A stretch of DNA of 64,000 bases from assembly GCA_023421075.1 (NCBI GenBank), contig JAEZUM010000040.1, positions 1 through 64,000 of the forward strand. Reading direction: 5' to 3'. The notes beneath the pieces are model-generated. The model did not search any database, was not told where the DNA came from, and worked only from the letters and a program-made list of their open reading frames with translations. How positions within the stretch are numbered: position 1 is the stretch's first letter; the number at the start of each line of letters is the position of its first letter. Source of the stretch: Bacillota bacterium. GTDB taxonomy: Bacteria; Bacillota; Clostridia; Lachnospirales; Lachnospiraceae. A program made the translations under genes and the position numbers. Below, one piece after another: positions 8,702-17,466 of the stretch.

Positions 8702-10069
8702 ATGCCGGATATTATCAAGACAATCGAATTGCAAAAGAAATATTTTGCAGAAGGAAGAACCCAAAATATCAAACATAGAACAGAATATCTAAGCAAACTG
8801 GATCAAACAATACGTAAGCATGAATCGGATATCATGGAGGCTCTTAAGAAGGATTTGAATAAGGCGCCATTTGAAGCTTATGCAACGGAAATCGGTATGG
8901 TTTTGGAAGAAATCCGATATGTCAGGAAGCATTTAAGGGAATGGGCAAGACCGAAGCAGGTAAGGACCCCTATTACAAATTTTCCATCAATCAGTAGAAT
9001 CTATTCAGAGCCTTATGGAGTAGTATTGATTATGTCCCCCTGGAACTATCCGTTCCAATTAGCGATTTCACCGTTGGTTGGTGCAGTCGCAGCTGGAAAC
9101 TGTGCTATTGTGAAACCCTCCAATTATTCTCCGAATACCTCATCGGTGATTGAACTTATCCTGTCTGAGGTATTTCCGAAGGAATACGTGGCAGTAATAC
9201 AGGGAGGACGAGAAGCAAATCAGTCCTTGCTAGAGCAAAAATTTGATTATATCTTCTTTACCGGAAGTGTAGCGGTAGGTAAGACCGTTATGCGAGCTGC
9301 CTCAGATCATCTGACTCCGGTTACGCTGGAACTCGGAGGCAAAAGCCCTTGCATCGTAGATGAAACCGCTAATCTTGAACTTGCGGCCAGACGTATCGTG
9401 TGGGGTAAGTTCCTGAATTCGGGACAGACCTGTGTTGCGCCTGATTATCTACTGGTTCATCATAGCGTAAAGCAAAAGCTGTTGGATAAGATGAAAAAGT
9501 ATATTCATCAATTCTATGGCGAGCAGGCCTGTACGAACGATAGCTTCCCGAAGATAATCAATGAGAAGCATTTTGATCGCTTGCTTGGATTAATCGAAGG
9601 AGAGAATGTTGTGACCGGAGGCTCCTCTTCAAGAGAGAGAAGACAGATCTCACCAACCATTCTTGATAATATAACCTGGAATAGTCCGGTCATGGCAGAA
9701 GAAATCTTTGGACCAATTCTTCCGGTATTGGAGTTTTCGAAGCTGAATGATGTAATAACCATGGTGAACAATCATCCGAAGCCTTTAGCACTGTATTATT
9801 TTACGACCAGTAAGGAGAATGAGAAGAAAATAATCAGCAGCATTTCTTACGGCGGTGGTTGCATCAATGATACGATAATGCACCTTGCGACCTCTCATAT
9901 GCCGTTTGGCGGAGTCGGAGACAGCGGTATGGGTAGGTATCATGGGATAGAAAGCTTTCATACCTTCTCACACAAAAAGAGTGTACTAAAGAAGGCAAAT
10001 TGGCTGGATGTACCTTTACGTTATCCTCCTTATAAGGATCACTTGAAGACCCTAAAGAAGCTATTTTAA
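8702..10069 (+). CDS. Aldehyde dehydrogenase, ALDH3-like
   Basis: NAD(P)-dependent oxidation of an aldehyde to the acid, 455 residues, the usual length of the short class 3 ALDHs (YwdH-like). The catalytic Glu210 lies in TLELGGKSP and the nucleophile Cys244 in NSGQTCVAPDY. FTGSVAVGKTVM is the cofactor loop, and EEIFGPILPV and PFGGVGDSGMGRYHG are conserved C-terminal motifs. No signal peptide. The ribosome site is AGGAGG. It has its own promoter. Substrate is unknown; fatty or aromatic aldehydes are usual for the class. Confidence 0.93.
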   Translation: MPDIIKTIELQKKYFAEGRTQNIKHRTEYLSKLDQTIRKHESDIMEALKKDLNKAPFEAYATEIGMVLEEIRYVRKHLREWARPKQVRTPITNFPSISRIYSEPYGVVLIMSPWNYPFQLAISPLVGAVAAGNCAIVKPSNYSPNTSSVIELILSEVFPKEYVAVIQGGREANQSLLEQKFDYIFFTGSVAVGKTVMRAASDHLTPVTLELGGKSPCIVDETANLELAARRIVWGKFLNSGQTCVAPDYLLVHHSVKQKLLDKMKKYIHQFYGEQACTNDSFPKIINEKHFDRLLGLIEGENVVTGGSSSRERRQISPTILDNITWNSPVMAEEIFGPILPVLEFSKLNDVITMVNNHPKPLALYYFTTSKENEKKIISSISYGGGCINDTIMHLATSHMPFGGVGDSGMGRYHGIESFHTFSHKKSVLKKANWLDVPLRYPPYKDHLKTLKKLF

Positions 10070-10127
10070 AGCTGATTTGTCATCGGACGGAAGTAGAACG
10101 GATTTTAACAGAAAGGGAAAATGGATC

Positions 10128-11213
10128 ATGAAAAAAAAGCCTACTCTCAGTATGGGTGGTGTCCTAACGGCTGTACTTGCAGCTGCACTCTATAGCATCA
10201 GCTCACCGGTATCAAAGCTTTTATTACAGGAGCTGTCACCTACTCAAATGGCAGCCTTATTGTATCTGGGTGCAGGCGTTGGAATGATCGTAGTAAGGTT
10301 GATCAGATCGAAGAGTGTCAGTGAGCAGAAGGAAGCTGGATTGTCCAAAAGAGAGCTGCCATATATACTTGTAATGATTCTATTAGACATCGCTGCTCCG
10401 ATCCTATTAATGCTTGGCTTATTGACCACCGATCCGGCGAATGTTTCCTTGCTGAATAATTTTGAAATTGTTGCAACTTCCTTCATTGCATTATTTTTGT
10501 TTCACGAAGCGATCGGTAGAAGAATGTGGATTGCAATCGGCTTGATTAGCCTATCCAGTATCGTTCTTTCCTTGCAGGGAAGACAAAGTCTGGAATTTTC
10601 CATGGGGTCAATCTTTGTTCTTCTTGCCTGCTGTTGCTGGGGCTTTGAAAATAATTGTACGAGAAAGCTATCACTGAAAGATCCGCTTCAGATTGTAATT
10701 ATTAAGGGAATTGGATCCGGAGCAGGTGCGTTATTGATCACCTTTATTACCGGGCAATTCTCCGTTCAGCTGTCATACATCTTGATAGCTCTGCTCGTAG
10801 GCTTTGTAGCCTATGGCCTAAGCATCTATTTCTACATAAAAGCACAACGAGTATTAGGTGCAGCCAGAACCAGTGCCTATTATGCCACAGCTCCCTTTAT
10901 CGGTGTACTGCTCTCCTGGATTATATTCCGGGATGGGATAACAGTACAATTTATCATAGCATGTGCCATTATGCTGTTGGGAAGCTATTTTGCTGTGACG
11001 GAATTTCATTATCACACTCATATCCATGATCGTGTGACACATGAACATAAACATAATCATATAGACGGTCATCATACTCACATGCATTCACCTGCGTTTC
11101 GCGGTGAGCATAGCCATGCTCATACACATGAAGCAATAGAGCATAGTCATGTCCATACACCGGATCCTCATCACACCCATAGGCATCAAGCCCATAAGGA
11201 AACAGAACAATAG
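10128..11213 (+). CDS. EamA/DMT-family transporter with histidine-rich C-terminal tail
   Basis: Integral membrane transporter of the drug/metabolite superfamily, 361 residues. About ten hydrophobic segments form two EamA repeats (residues 8-155 and 165-290). The last about 69 residues are a hydrophilic tail with 24 histidines in HxH and HH patterns (THEHKHNH, EHSHAHTHE), typical of Zn, Ni or Co binding segments. ATG 10128 was chosen since GAAAGGGA lies at 10111-10118; an upstream TTG at 10077 lacks a site. It lies just before the DUF5058 operon and may be read with it. Metal transport or metal-dependent control is inference: the core is an ordinary DMT exporter. Confidence 0.88.
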   Translation: MKKKPTLSMGGVLTAVLAAALYSISSPVSKLLLQELSPTQMAALLYLGAGVGMIVVRLIRSKSVSEQKEAGLSKRELPYILVMILLDIAAPILLMLGLLTTDPANVSLLNNFEIVATSFIALFLFHEAIGRRMWIAIGLISLSSIVLSLQGRQSLEFSMGSIFVLLACCCWGFENNCTRKLSLKDPLQIVIIKGIGSGAGALLITFITGQFSVQLSYILIALLVGFVAYGLSIYFYIKAQRVLGAARTSAYYATAPFIGVLLSWIIFRDGITVQFIIACAIMLLGSYFAVTEFHYHTHIHDRVTHEHKHNHIDGHHTHMHSPAFRGEHSHAHTHEAIEHSHVHTPDPHHTHRHQAHKETEQ

Positions 11214-11271
11214 ACCTAAGTAAACACAATGTAGCTAACATAAATGTAAAAAAAGTAGGAGGGGTAAAAAT

Positions 11272-11993
11272 ATGATTTTTGATCCAAACAGCGGGTTTCT
11301 CTATTCCGTAGCGGCTATTGTCATTCTATTTGTAATCGTGCAATCGTTCTTCTTCTTAATACGTGCTTATAAGCGCGCTGAGAAAATAGGAATGGATATG
11401 AGTCAGATTAAAAAGACCATAATTTCAACCACGATATTTACAATCGCACCGGCATTCTCCATTTTATTAGGAGTCATCACATTATCAAAGTTTCTGGGAT
11501 TACCACTCCCATGGATTCGTCTTAGTGTCATCGGAGCAATCACCTATGAGTTACCGGCTGCTACAACAACGGCGAATGCATTAAAAGTATCATTATCGGA
11601 AACAATATCCGATCCGAGCGTTTATTCTGCGATTGCCTGGGTTATGACGATTGGTATTTTACCGAGTATCGTATTGGTTCCTATCTTATTAAAGAGGATT
11701 CAAAAGGTCTTTTATCGATTAAAACGAAGGATAGCAAGTGGGGGGATTTGTTCATCACTGCGATGTTTTTGGGTATGATATCCGCCTTTCTCGGAATGGT
11801 TTTTGCTGATATCCGGGGTGGACTAGCAGGCTGGATACCGTTCTTTGTACTTCTCTTTTCCGCTCTGTTAATGGCTGCCTGCGGGGTGTTGATCAAGAGC
11901 TTTAAATTTAATTGGCTTCAGAATTATGCCCTGCCGATCAGTATGCTTGGCGCGATGGCATTTGCAGCACTGATAACACCTATGATAGGTTAG
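11272..11993 (+). pseudogene. DUF5058 family membrane protein, interrupted by a one-base frameshift
   Basis: Multi-pass membrane protein of about 240 residues when joined. The first frame (from ATG 11272, AGGAGG upstream) runs in family-like sequence up to LLKRIQK and then goes off to a TGA at 11776-11778. The matching remainder (GLLSIKTKDSKWGDLFITAM and on to the TAG at 11991-11993) is in another frame. Joining them needs one extra base near CAAAAGGTC (11701-11709), as if AAAAGGG had lost a G. This is either a real mutation or a sequencing error in a short homopolymer. About six hydrophobic segments. It starts a tight operon with a second membrane protein and an M20 peptidase. Function unknown; transport is likely. 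Confidence 0.75.
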
Positions 11994-12004
11994 GAGGAGA
12001 TGAC

Positions 12005-12664
12005 ATGAAGCAAAAATCTTATGATGAATTAACTCATTTTTATGGAAAGCTATGGATCTGGAGTGCTGTTGTTTTATTATTGTGTGTACCGATTGCAATC
12101 TCGGTATATTATGATGCTTGGCCGGGGTTCACACCGGTATTGAAAGGATTATTAGGAGTAGCGCCGATCTTCTGGACGGTAGGGACCATTGAAGTAATTA
12201 CCTTTACTCCGATGCTAGGTACAGGAGGCTCTTATCTGGCCTTTGTAACGGGTAATCTTACGAACCTCAAGGTTCCCGGTGCACTGAGTGCGATGGAGAA
12301 TGCAAAGGTTAAATCCGGCTCGGAAGAGGGTGAGATCATTTCGACGATTGCTGTAGCTACTTCATCCATAGTTACAACAATCATTATTGCTGTCGGAGTA
12401 TTACTTTTGGCACAGCTGGCACCGATCATAAATTCCCCGGTCCTGAAACCAGCCTTTGAAAATATTCTTCCTTCCCTCTTTGGTGGATTAGCCGTGGTTT
12501 ATGTGAGCAAAAACTGGAAGATATCTTTGGCACCAATGATTTTTATGATTTTACTTTTTCTGCTTGTTCCATCGCTGTCCGGTTCTGTCGGAGTTCTGGT
12601 CCCTGTCGGAGCCCTGATCTCCATAGGTGCGGCAAGGATTCTGTATAAGAAGAATAAATTATAG
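12005..12664 (+). CDS. Multi-pass membrane protein, partner of DUF5058
   Basis: 219-residue integral membrane protein with about five or six hydrophobic segments. I recognise it only by context: it follows DUF5058 and precedes an M20 peptidase. Its central part (GSYLAFVTGNLTNLKVPGA, then SAMENAKVKSG) resembles by eye the DUF5058 segment around IGAITYELPAATTTANALKV. Both have G-x-I/L-T, then a Pro-Ala/Gly pair, then Lys-Val, which suggests two remotely related subunits of one transporter. ATG 12005 has AGGAGGAG at 11992-11999, right after the DUF5058 stop. The substrate may be a peptide or N-acyl amino acid, judged only from the peptidase neighbour. Confidence 0.75.
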   Translation: MKQKSYDELTHFYGKLWIWSAVVLLLCVPIAISVYYDAWPGFTPVLKGLLGVAPIFWTVGTIEVITFTPMLGTGGSYLAFVTGNLTNLKVPGALSAMENAKVKSGSEEGEIISTIAVATSSIVTTIIIAVGVLLLAQLAPIINSPVLKPAFENILPSLFGGLAVVYVSKNWKISLAPMIFMILLFLLVPSLSGSVGVLVPVGALISIGAARILYKKNKL

Positions 12665-12678
12665 CAGGAGGAAGTGGA

Positions 12679-14121
12679 ATGAGTGAATATATTATCCTTA
12701 TATTGCCGACACTCTTTGTATTTTTCATAATAATCATTATGATACGGGCAATTAGGATGCAGCCGCCAAAGGAAGCTGCGATCGAAGAAACGACATATTC
12801 TCTGGATTCTGATCGAATTGCTGAGAATATGGCTTCCATGATTCGATGTAAAACGATCTCCTATTGGGAAGAGGGGTATCGTGATCAAAAGGAATTTGAA
12901 CGATTTCAGGAATTACTGGTAGAACGATATCCACTGATACATAAGGCATGTAGTAGAGAATTCATAGGCAAAACAGGGATACTTTATCACTTAAAGGGCA
13001 GAGCCTCAGACCAGCCGACCGTATTGATGTCACATTATGATGTGGTACCGGTGGATGGAGAAGGTTGGTTAAAACCGGCATTCGATGGAGTAATTGAGGA
13101 AGGTATAATCTGGGGAAGAGGGACCTTGGATACAAAGGGAACCTTATGTGGTATCCTGGAAGGTACGGAATACCTTCTGAAAGAGGGATTTATCCCGGAA
13201 CAGGATCTTTATCTGGCGTTCTCCGGTGATGAAGAAATCTTTGGTGATTCCTGTCCGGCTATGGTAAGAGAATTGGAACGCAGGGGAGTGAAACCGGCTC
13301 TGGTTCTGGATGAAGGCGGTGCTGTTGTTGAGAAGGTATTTCCCGGTGTAACAAGACCGGCAGCACTGATCGGAATAGCGGAGAAGGGGATGGCAAATAT
13401 CGCTATCACTCTGGATGGAACAGGTGGGCATGCTTCCACACCGCCTGTGCATACGATGCTTGGTAAGATCTCAAAGGCCATATTAAAAATTGAGAGGAAT
13501 CCGTTCCATTTTCAGATGACAAGATCGGTAAGTTCTATGTTTGATACACTGGGAAGGCATAGTAGCCTGGCCTATCGCATTCTATTTGCAAATCTATGGT
13601 GCTTCAAGCCCGTACTGAATCTCATTGGTAAACGAGGTGGTGGAGAGTTAAATGCAATGATGAGAACGACCTGTGCACTGACTATGATAGAAGGGAGCAA
13701 TGCGATTAATGTGTTGCCTACCAAGGTGACCGTCGGAGCAAATCTAAGACTTCTGGGTGAGGACACGATGGAACGGGCTCAAAGCTATCTCGAAAAAGTG
13801 ATTCATAATGATAATATTGATGTTAAGGTAGTGAACGGAGTAAATCCTTCTCCTTGCTCGGATACCTCATGCAAGGAATATCAGAAGTTGGTAAAGATCA
13901 TCCATAATGCCTGGCCGGAAGCAATCGTTGCACCGTATCTTATGATGGCTTGCAGTGACTCGAGACATTATTGCCGAATTACCGACCGGGTGTACCGTTT
14001 TTCTGCTATGGAGTTGAGCAAAGAAGAACGTGGATTAATTCATGGTCATAATGAGCGAATTCCAATCTCCAAGCTGCTTAAGACGGTAGAGTTCTATATC
14101 GGCTTAATTAAGGTGTGTTAA
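12679..14121 (+). CDS. Membrane-anchored M20 metallopeptidase (CPS1/PM20D1-like)
   Basis: Zinc amidohydrolase of the M20 family, 480 residues, with an N-terminal membrane helix (about residues 4-24). Metal ligands are visible in order: His in LMSHYDVVPV, bridging Asp in GRGTLDTKG, Glu-Glu in SGDEEIFG, and a C-terminal His in IHGHNERI. WGRGTLDTKG and FSGDEEIFGDS match the carboxypeptidase S / PM20D1 branch, which cleaves peptides or N-acyl amino acids. The ribosome site GCAGGAGG precedes the ATG, 14 bases after the partner membrane protein. The side of the membrane cannot be fixed: a short polar N-terminus and the helix would allow an outward-facing domain. Confidence 0.9.
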   Translation: MSEYIILILPTLFVFFIIIIMIRAIRMQPPKEAAIEETTYSLDSDRIAENMASMIRCKTISYWEEGYRDQKEFERFQELLVERYPLIHKACSREFIGKTGILYHLKGRASDQPTVLMSHYDVVPVDGEGWLKPAFDGVIEEGIIWGRGTLDTKGTLCGILEGTEYLLKEGFIPEQDLYLAFSGDEEIFGDSCPAMVRELERRGVKPALVLDEGGAVVEKVFPGVTRPAALIGIAEKGMANIAITLDGTGGHASTPPVHTMLGKISKAILKIERNPFHFQMTRSVSSMFDTLGRHSSLAYRILFANLWCFKPVLNLIGKRGGGELNAMMRTTCALTMIEGSNAINVLPTKVTVGANLRLLGEDTMERAQSYLEKVIHNDNIDVKVVNGVNPSPCSDTSCKEYQKLVKIIHNAWPEAIVAPYLMMACSDSRHYCRITDRVYRFSAMELSKEERGLIHGHNERIPISKLLKTVEFYIGLIKVC

Positions 14122-14138
14122 AGTTGGGAGGGGAGTAA

Positions 14139-15218
14139 ATGAAGATCAGTGAAGCAAAGGAATGTATTAAAGAATTGTATTTGAATACCGGAAGTGTTAC
14201 TGCGCTCATCAGTGAGAGGGGAGTCGGTAAGACCTCAGCCTATAAGCAGTGTGCGGATGAGTTGGGCATCGGATATATTAATCTGTATGCTGCTGCACTG
14301 GAAGGTCCTGATTTTATGGGGTTACCGGATAAGGACAGAGAGCATATGGTGACTGTTTATCTGGCACCTCAATTTCTGCCAACCACTCAAGCCGTCGAGA
14401 TGGGCCTGTATCCGGAGAAGGGAATTCTGGTTCTGGAGGAAATCAATCGGGTTCCCAGCGATACCGTCTCCGTATTATATCCGCTCCTACTGGAGAAGAA
14501 GATAAACGGTCATGCACTGGCAAAAGGTTGGACGATTGGAGTAACGATGAATCCGGACACTATGAATTATCTGGTGAATTCCTTGGATGATGCGATGATC
14601 GATCGTTTCGTATCGATTGAAGTCACTGCAGAGATTGATGATTATATTGATTATTCCTTGAGGAATCACCCCAATGATGAGGTATTAGCTTTTCTGAAGG
14701 CTTGCCCGGATATGCTTCTGGTTGTTAAGAAGGCGGCTGATTCTACAGCCTTATCAAAATATCCGACCCCGAGAGGATGGACGAAGGTACAGGAATTATT
14801 GAATCATTGTGCACTGGAGGAACGATTAATGCATGAGCTGATTGCCGGAATCATCGGGAGTCAGGCAGCCGCCTCTTTCTACGGCTTTCGCAGAAACAAA
14901 GATATTAAGATTCCTTCAACTAAGCTACTGATGGAAAATTATCAGGAGGTTCAAGCTGAGATCATCCGTCTGGTGAATAATAAGCATATCGAAGTATTGA
15001 ATTATATCATTAAGAAACTGGTGATGAGTTTGGAGCCACAGGAAACCTATGTGGGTAATATCAATCACTTTTTGGAGGATTTACCCCAGGAACTTCAGAT
15101 CTTATTCTATAAATATATGGCACTGCAGCGACCGGAGGATATAGAATTTTTTCTGGAGAAGTCGGAGGTTTTCTTAATGATCAGTGATAGGATGATTGAT
15201 ATTCTCAGCGAAGAATAG
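14139..15218 (+). CDS. MoxR-like AAA+ ATPase (AAA_5 type)
   Basis: 359-residue AAA+ ATPase. Walker A is SERGVGKT (residues 25-32) and Walker B ILVLEEINR (about 97-104). VTMNPDTMNY and DAMIDRFVSIEV fit sensor 1 and the arginine-finger region. MoxR ATPases act with a VWA-domain partner to remodel or insert cofactors into target proteins; the partner is the next gene, ten bases downstream. The ribosome site GGGAGGGG lies in the 17 bases after the M20 gene, so it is read with that operon. Target unknown. Confidence 0.88.
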   Translation: MKISEAKECIKELYLNTGSVTALISERGVGKTSAYKQCADELGIGYINLYAAALEGPDFMGLPDKDREHMVTVYLAPQFLPTTQAVEMGLYPEKGILVLEEINRVPSDTVSVLYPLLLEKKINGHALAKGWTIGVTMNPDTMNYLVNSLDDAMIDRFVSIEVTAEIDDYIDYSLRNHPNDEVLAFLKACPDMLLVVKKAADSTALSKYPTPRGWTKVQELLNHCALEERLMHELIAGIIGSQAAASFYGFRRNKDIKIPSTKLLMENYQEVQAEIIRLVNNKHIEVLNYIIKKLVMSLEPQETYVGNINHFLEDLPQELQILFYKYMALQRPEDIEFFLEKSEVFLMISDRMIDILSEE

Positions 15219-15228
15219 GGGGGAAGCT

Positions 15229-16359
15229 ATGAATATGCGGGATGTCATATTAAAGCTATTACTTGAGCAGCCTCTCTATGGATTCGTTGCAGCCTCCGTT
15301 CGTATCGAAGAGACGAATAAGATAGAGAGTATCCAAATGGCCTCTCTTCCGGACCTGATCATATATTATAATCCTATTTGGTTTGAAGCGCTACCGAAGA
15401 TGCAACAAATAGGAGTTGTACTACATGAGCTGCTGCATGTGATCTTACTTCATCAATATCGTAGGGGGAACCGGCAGATCATCCCCTGGAATGTTGCCTG
15501 TGATATGGCGGTGAACGAGATGCTTCCGGCACAATATCACGAACCGGATGCCGTCACAGTTGCTAAGGTTTGCGATAAGTTAAAACTAAGACTAGAGCGT
15601 GAACGGAATGCAGAGTATTACTATGATAAGATTTGTGATTTGGAAGAGCAATTGGGTTTTTCCTTTATAGAGAGTGACAGCGTTCTGATCTTTGAGGGCG
15701 AAAGCAAAATGAAGATCAAAAAAATGTCAGAGGAAGCCGCATCAAGAGCTGAAATCAATGCTCTGAAGAATAATCTGGCACAGTCCTTGTCCGATGCAAA
15801 GTCAGAGAATGAGGCCTTTGGTACAATGGATGAGCGAATCGAGGAAATTTATCATGATATTCGGATGGATTGGCGAGTGATCCTTAAGCGTTTTGTGACC
15901 GGAAGAGGAAAGATGATTATCCGCAAATCCTATAAACGTCAATCCAGACGATATGAAGAGCTGCCTGGAACGAAACGATCCATCGGAGTGAATGCACTCA
16001 TCGCAATCGATGAAAGCGGATCCATATCCGACTCGCTGGTAAAGGAGTTCTATCAGGAGCTGAAGGAGATTGATAAAATTACCGGAACCAATATGCTGGT
16101 AACCAGATTCGATACGGAATGTAGCGTGCCGGTACCTCTCGGATCCTTTGTTCTAAGTAGTAAGAGGATTAAGCGGGGCGGTACGGACTTTCGTCCGATC
16201 TTTCAATTGGCAGATGAAAATAAGATCCCACTGGTAATCATATTTACAGATGGTGACGGAGAAGCACCGGCAAATGTAAATCAGAATACCTTATGGGTAC
16301 TTACCAAAAATGCGAAAAAGCCGGCGAATTTCGGATATTTTCTTAGTTTTGAGGAGTGA
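15229..16359 (+). CDS. DUF2201-type putative metallopeptidase with VWA-like domain
   Basis: 376-residue soluble protein. The N-terminal half has a zinc-protease-like HELLH (residues 66-70) followed by NVACDMAVNEML, as in the putative metallopeptidase domain of DUF2201 proteins. The C-terminal half has a VWA-like fold with MIDAS DESGS (261-265), the GGTDFRP loop and VIIFTDGDG. Such proteins sit beside MoxR-like ATPases, as here. ATG 15229 was chosen with AGGGGGGAAG at 15218-15227; another ATG at 15235 is possible. Peptidase activity is unproven for the family. Confidence 0.88.
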   Translation: MNMRDVILKLLLEQPLYGFVAASVRIEETNKIESIQMASLPDLIIYYNPIWFEALPKMQQIGVVLHELLHVILLHQYRRGNRQIIPWNVACDMAVNEMLPAQYHEPDAVTVAKVCDKLKLRLERERNAEYYYDKICDLEEQLGFSFIESDSVLIFEGESKMKIKKMSEEAASRAEINALKNNLAQSLSDAKSENEAFGTMDERIEEIYHDIRMDWRVILKRFVTGRGKMIIRKSYKRQSRRYEELPGTKRSIGVNALIAIDESGSISDSLVKEFYQELKEIDKITGTNMLVTRFDTECSVPVPLGSFVLSSKRIKRGGTDFRPIFQLADENKIPLVIIFTDGDGEAPANVNQNTLWVLTKNAKKPANFGYFLSFEE

Positions 16360-16364
16360 GTAAA

Positions 16365-16712
16365 ATGATATTGCAGTATGAAATTGCGGGAGGCCAGCTA
16401 TTTATAGAAAAGGTAGTCTTTGCGAAGGAATTGTTGTTGGCGGACAGTATCTTAAAGAAGCTAATATATCCGGTATCCGGTAAGGGGCATAAGCCAAAGG
16501 TAATGAAAGAGGACTCCGATGTACGGATAGACTTTAATCATGGGTCGGAGATATCTGTAGATGAAGGCTTTTATGATATGTTTAAGAAATTAAAAAGCAA
16601 ATATCAGAGCAAGGTGAAGGGTCAGATTGTCATTCGAATCTCAGCAATTACTTCCTATTATGTCACCCTTGATCTGAATTCAGAGGATGAGACAGTCAAA
16701 TACGAGTCATAG
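16365..16712 (+). CDS. Hypothetical protein closing the MoxR-VWA operon
   Basis: 115-residue soluble, basic protein not recognised. The N-terminus is a mixed beta/alpha segment (ILQYEIAGGQLFIEKVVF), the middle is Lys-rich and the C-terminus is beta-like (GQIVIRISAITSYYVTLDL). ATG 16365 lies six bases after the preceding stop, with GAGGAG at 16351-16356 inside the end of the VWA gene. A strong hairpin follows, so it is the last gene of the unit. It may be a small accessory of the ATPase/VWA pair. Confidence 0.72.
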   Translation: MILQYEIAGGQLFIEKVVFAKELLLADSILKKLIYPVSGKGHKPKVMKEDSDVRIDFNHGSEISVDEGFYDMFKKLKSKYQSKVKGQIVIRISAITSYYVTLDLNSEDETVKYES

Positions 16713-16719
16713 TATAACA

Positions 16720-16762
16720 GAAAGCAAGAAGCCTAACCATATTCGTTGGGCTTCTTGCTTTC
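16720..16762 (+). terminator. Terminator-like hairpin ending the DUF5058-MoxR operon
   Basis: GAAAGCAAGAAGCC (16720-16733) pairs with GGCTTCTTGCTTTC (16749-16762), 14 pairs; the T tail is poor. Confidence 0.7.
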
Positions 16763-16864
16763 GAAAAGAAGCAGGTGGCATCGCTGAAGCAGACTCAATA
16801 AGACTTCAATGTTTGGTTATACTTATGATTAGAATGATGAGATATATGCCTTTGGAGGTTTATT

Positions 16865-17455
16865 ATGTTGGTTAAGACATTGTTGCTGGTGGTGATCAGC
16901 TATGCGATTGGATGTTTTAATACGGGTTACTACTATACACGCCTGGTCTATAAGAAGGATATACGAGCGGTTGGAACGAAGGTCACCGGAGCGATGAATG
17001 TAAGCCGCCTCGCCGGACGAAAGGGATTTATCATAACCTTTCTGGGAGATGCCATGAAAGGTGTCCTCGTTGTTATCCTGGCAAGAAGTCTTATCCTTCC
17101 GAAATGGGTGATTTTACTTGGTATATTGATGGTTTTACTAGGACATGTATTTCCGTTACAATTACGGTTTCAGGGAGGAAAGGGAATGTCTACGATTTTT
17201 GGAGCTCTTATCACTTATCAACCGATGTTCATTCTTATCCTTTTACTAACCTGTGTTGTATTCTACCCCTTTGTACGAAGATTTACCATTACCAGTCTTT
17301 ATGCATTTCTCTTGTTTCCGCTGATTCTATTTCTGGTGGATTACTCTATAACAGAAGTGCTTTTCTCATTGTCTTATACGGTTCTTATTCTTTGTGCATG
17401 TCGAGGTAATGTGAAGGAATACTTGAGTGATAAGGCATATCATAAACATGAATGA
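16865..17455 (+). CDS. plsY: Glycerol-3-phosphate acyltransferase, PlsY-like
   Basis: Membrane enzyme that moves an acyl group from acyl-phosphate to glycerol-3-phosphate, the first step of phospholipid synthesis. 196 residues with about five membrane segments. The three PlsY loops are recognisable but diverged: GTKVTGAMNVSR in place of GSGNIGATN, then GDAMKG, and FQGGKGMST. The ribosome site GGAGG precedes ATG 16865. It is followed 11 bases later by the UvsE-like gene. The diverged first loop leaves room for a second, non-housekeeping PlsY. Confidence 0.82.
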   Translation: MLVKTLLLVVISYAIGCFNTGYYYTRLVYKKDIRAVGTKVTGAMNVSRLAGRKGFIITFLGDAMKGVLVVILARSLILPKWVILLGILMVLLGHVFPLQLRFQGGKGMSTIFGALITYQPMFILILLLTCVVFYPFVRRFTITSLYAFLLFPLILFLVDYSITEVLFSLSYTVLILCACRGNVKEYLSDKAYHKHE

Positions 17456-17466
17456 AGGAGGAGCTT

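Noticed and set aside
10854..11241. Open frames antisense to the His-rich tail
   Set aside because: Explained by the biased CAT/CAC codons of the sense strand; no start signals.
11695..11710. Programmed -1 ribosomal frameshift in the DUF5058 gene
   Set aside because: The A run is short and out of phase for a standard slippery heptamer (codons CAA AAG), and no stimulatory hairpin is evident. A one-base deletion or read error is simpler.
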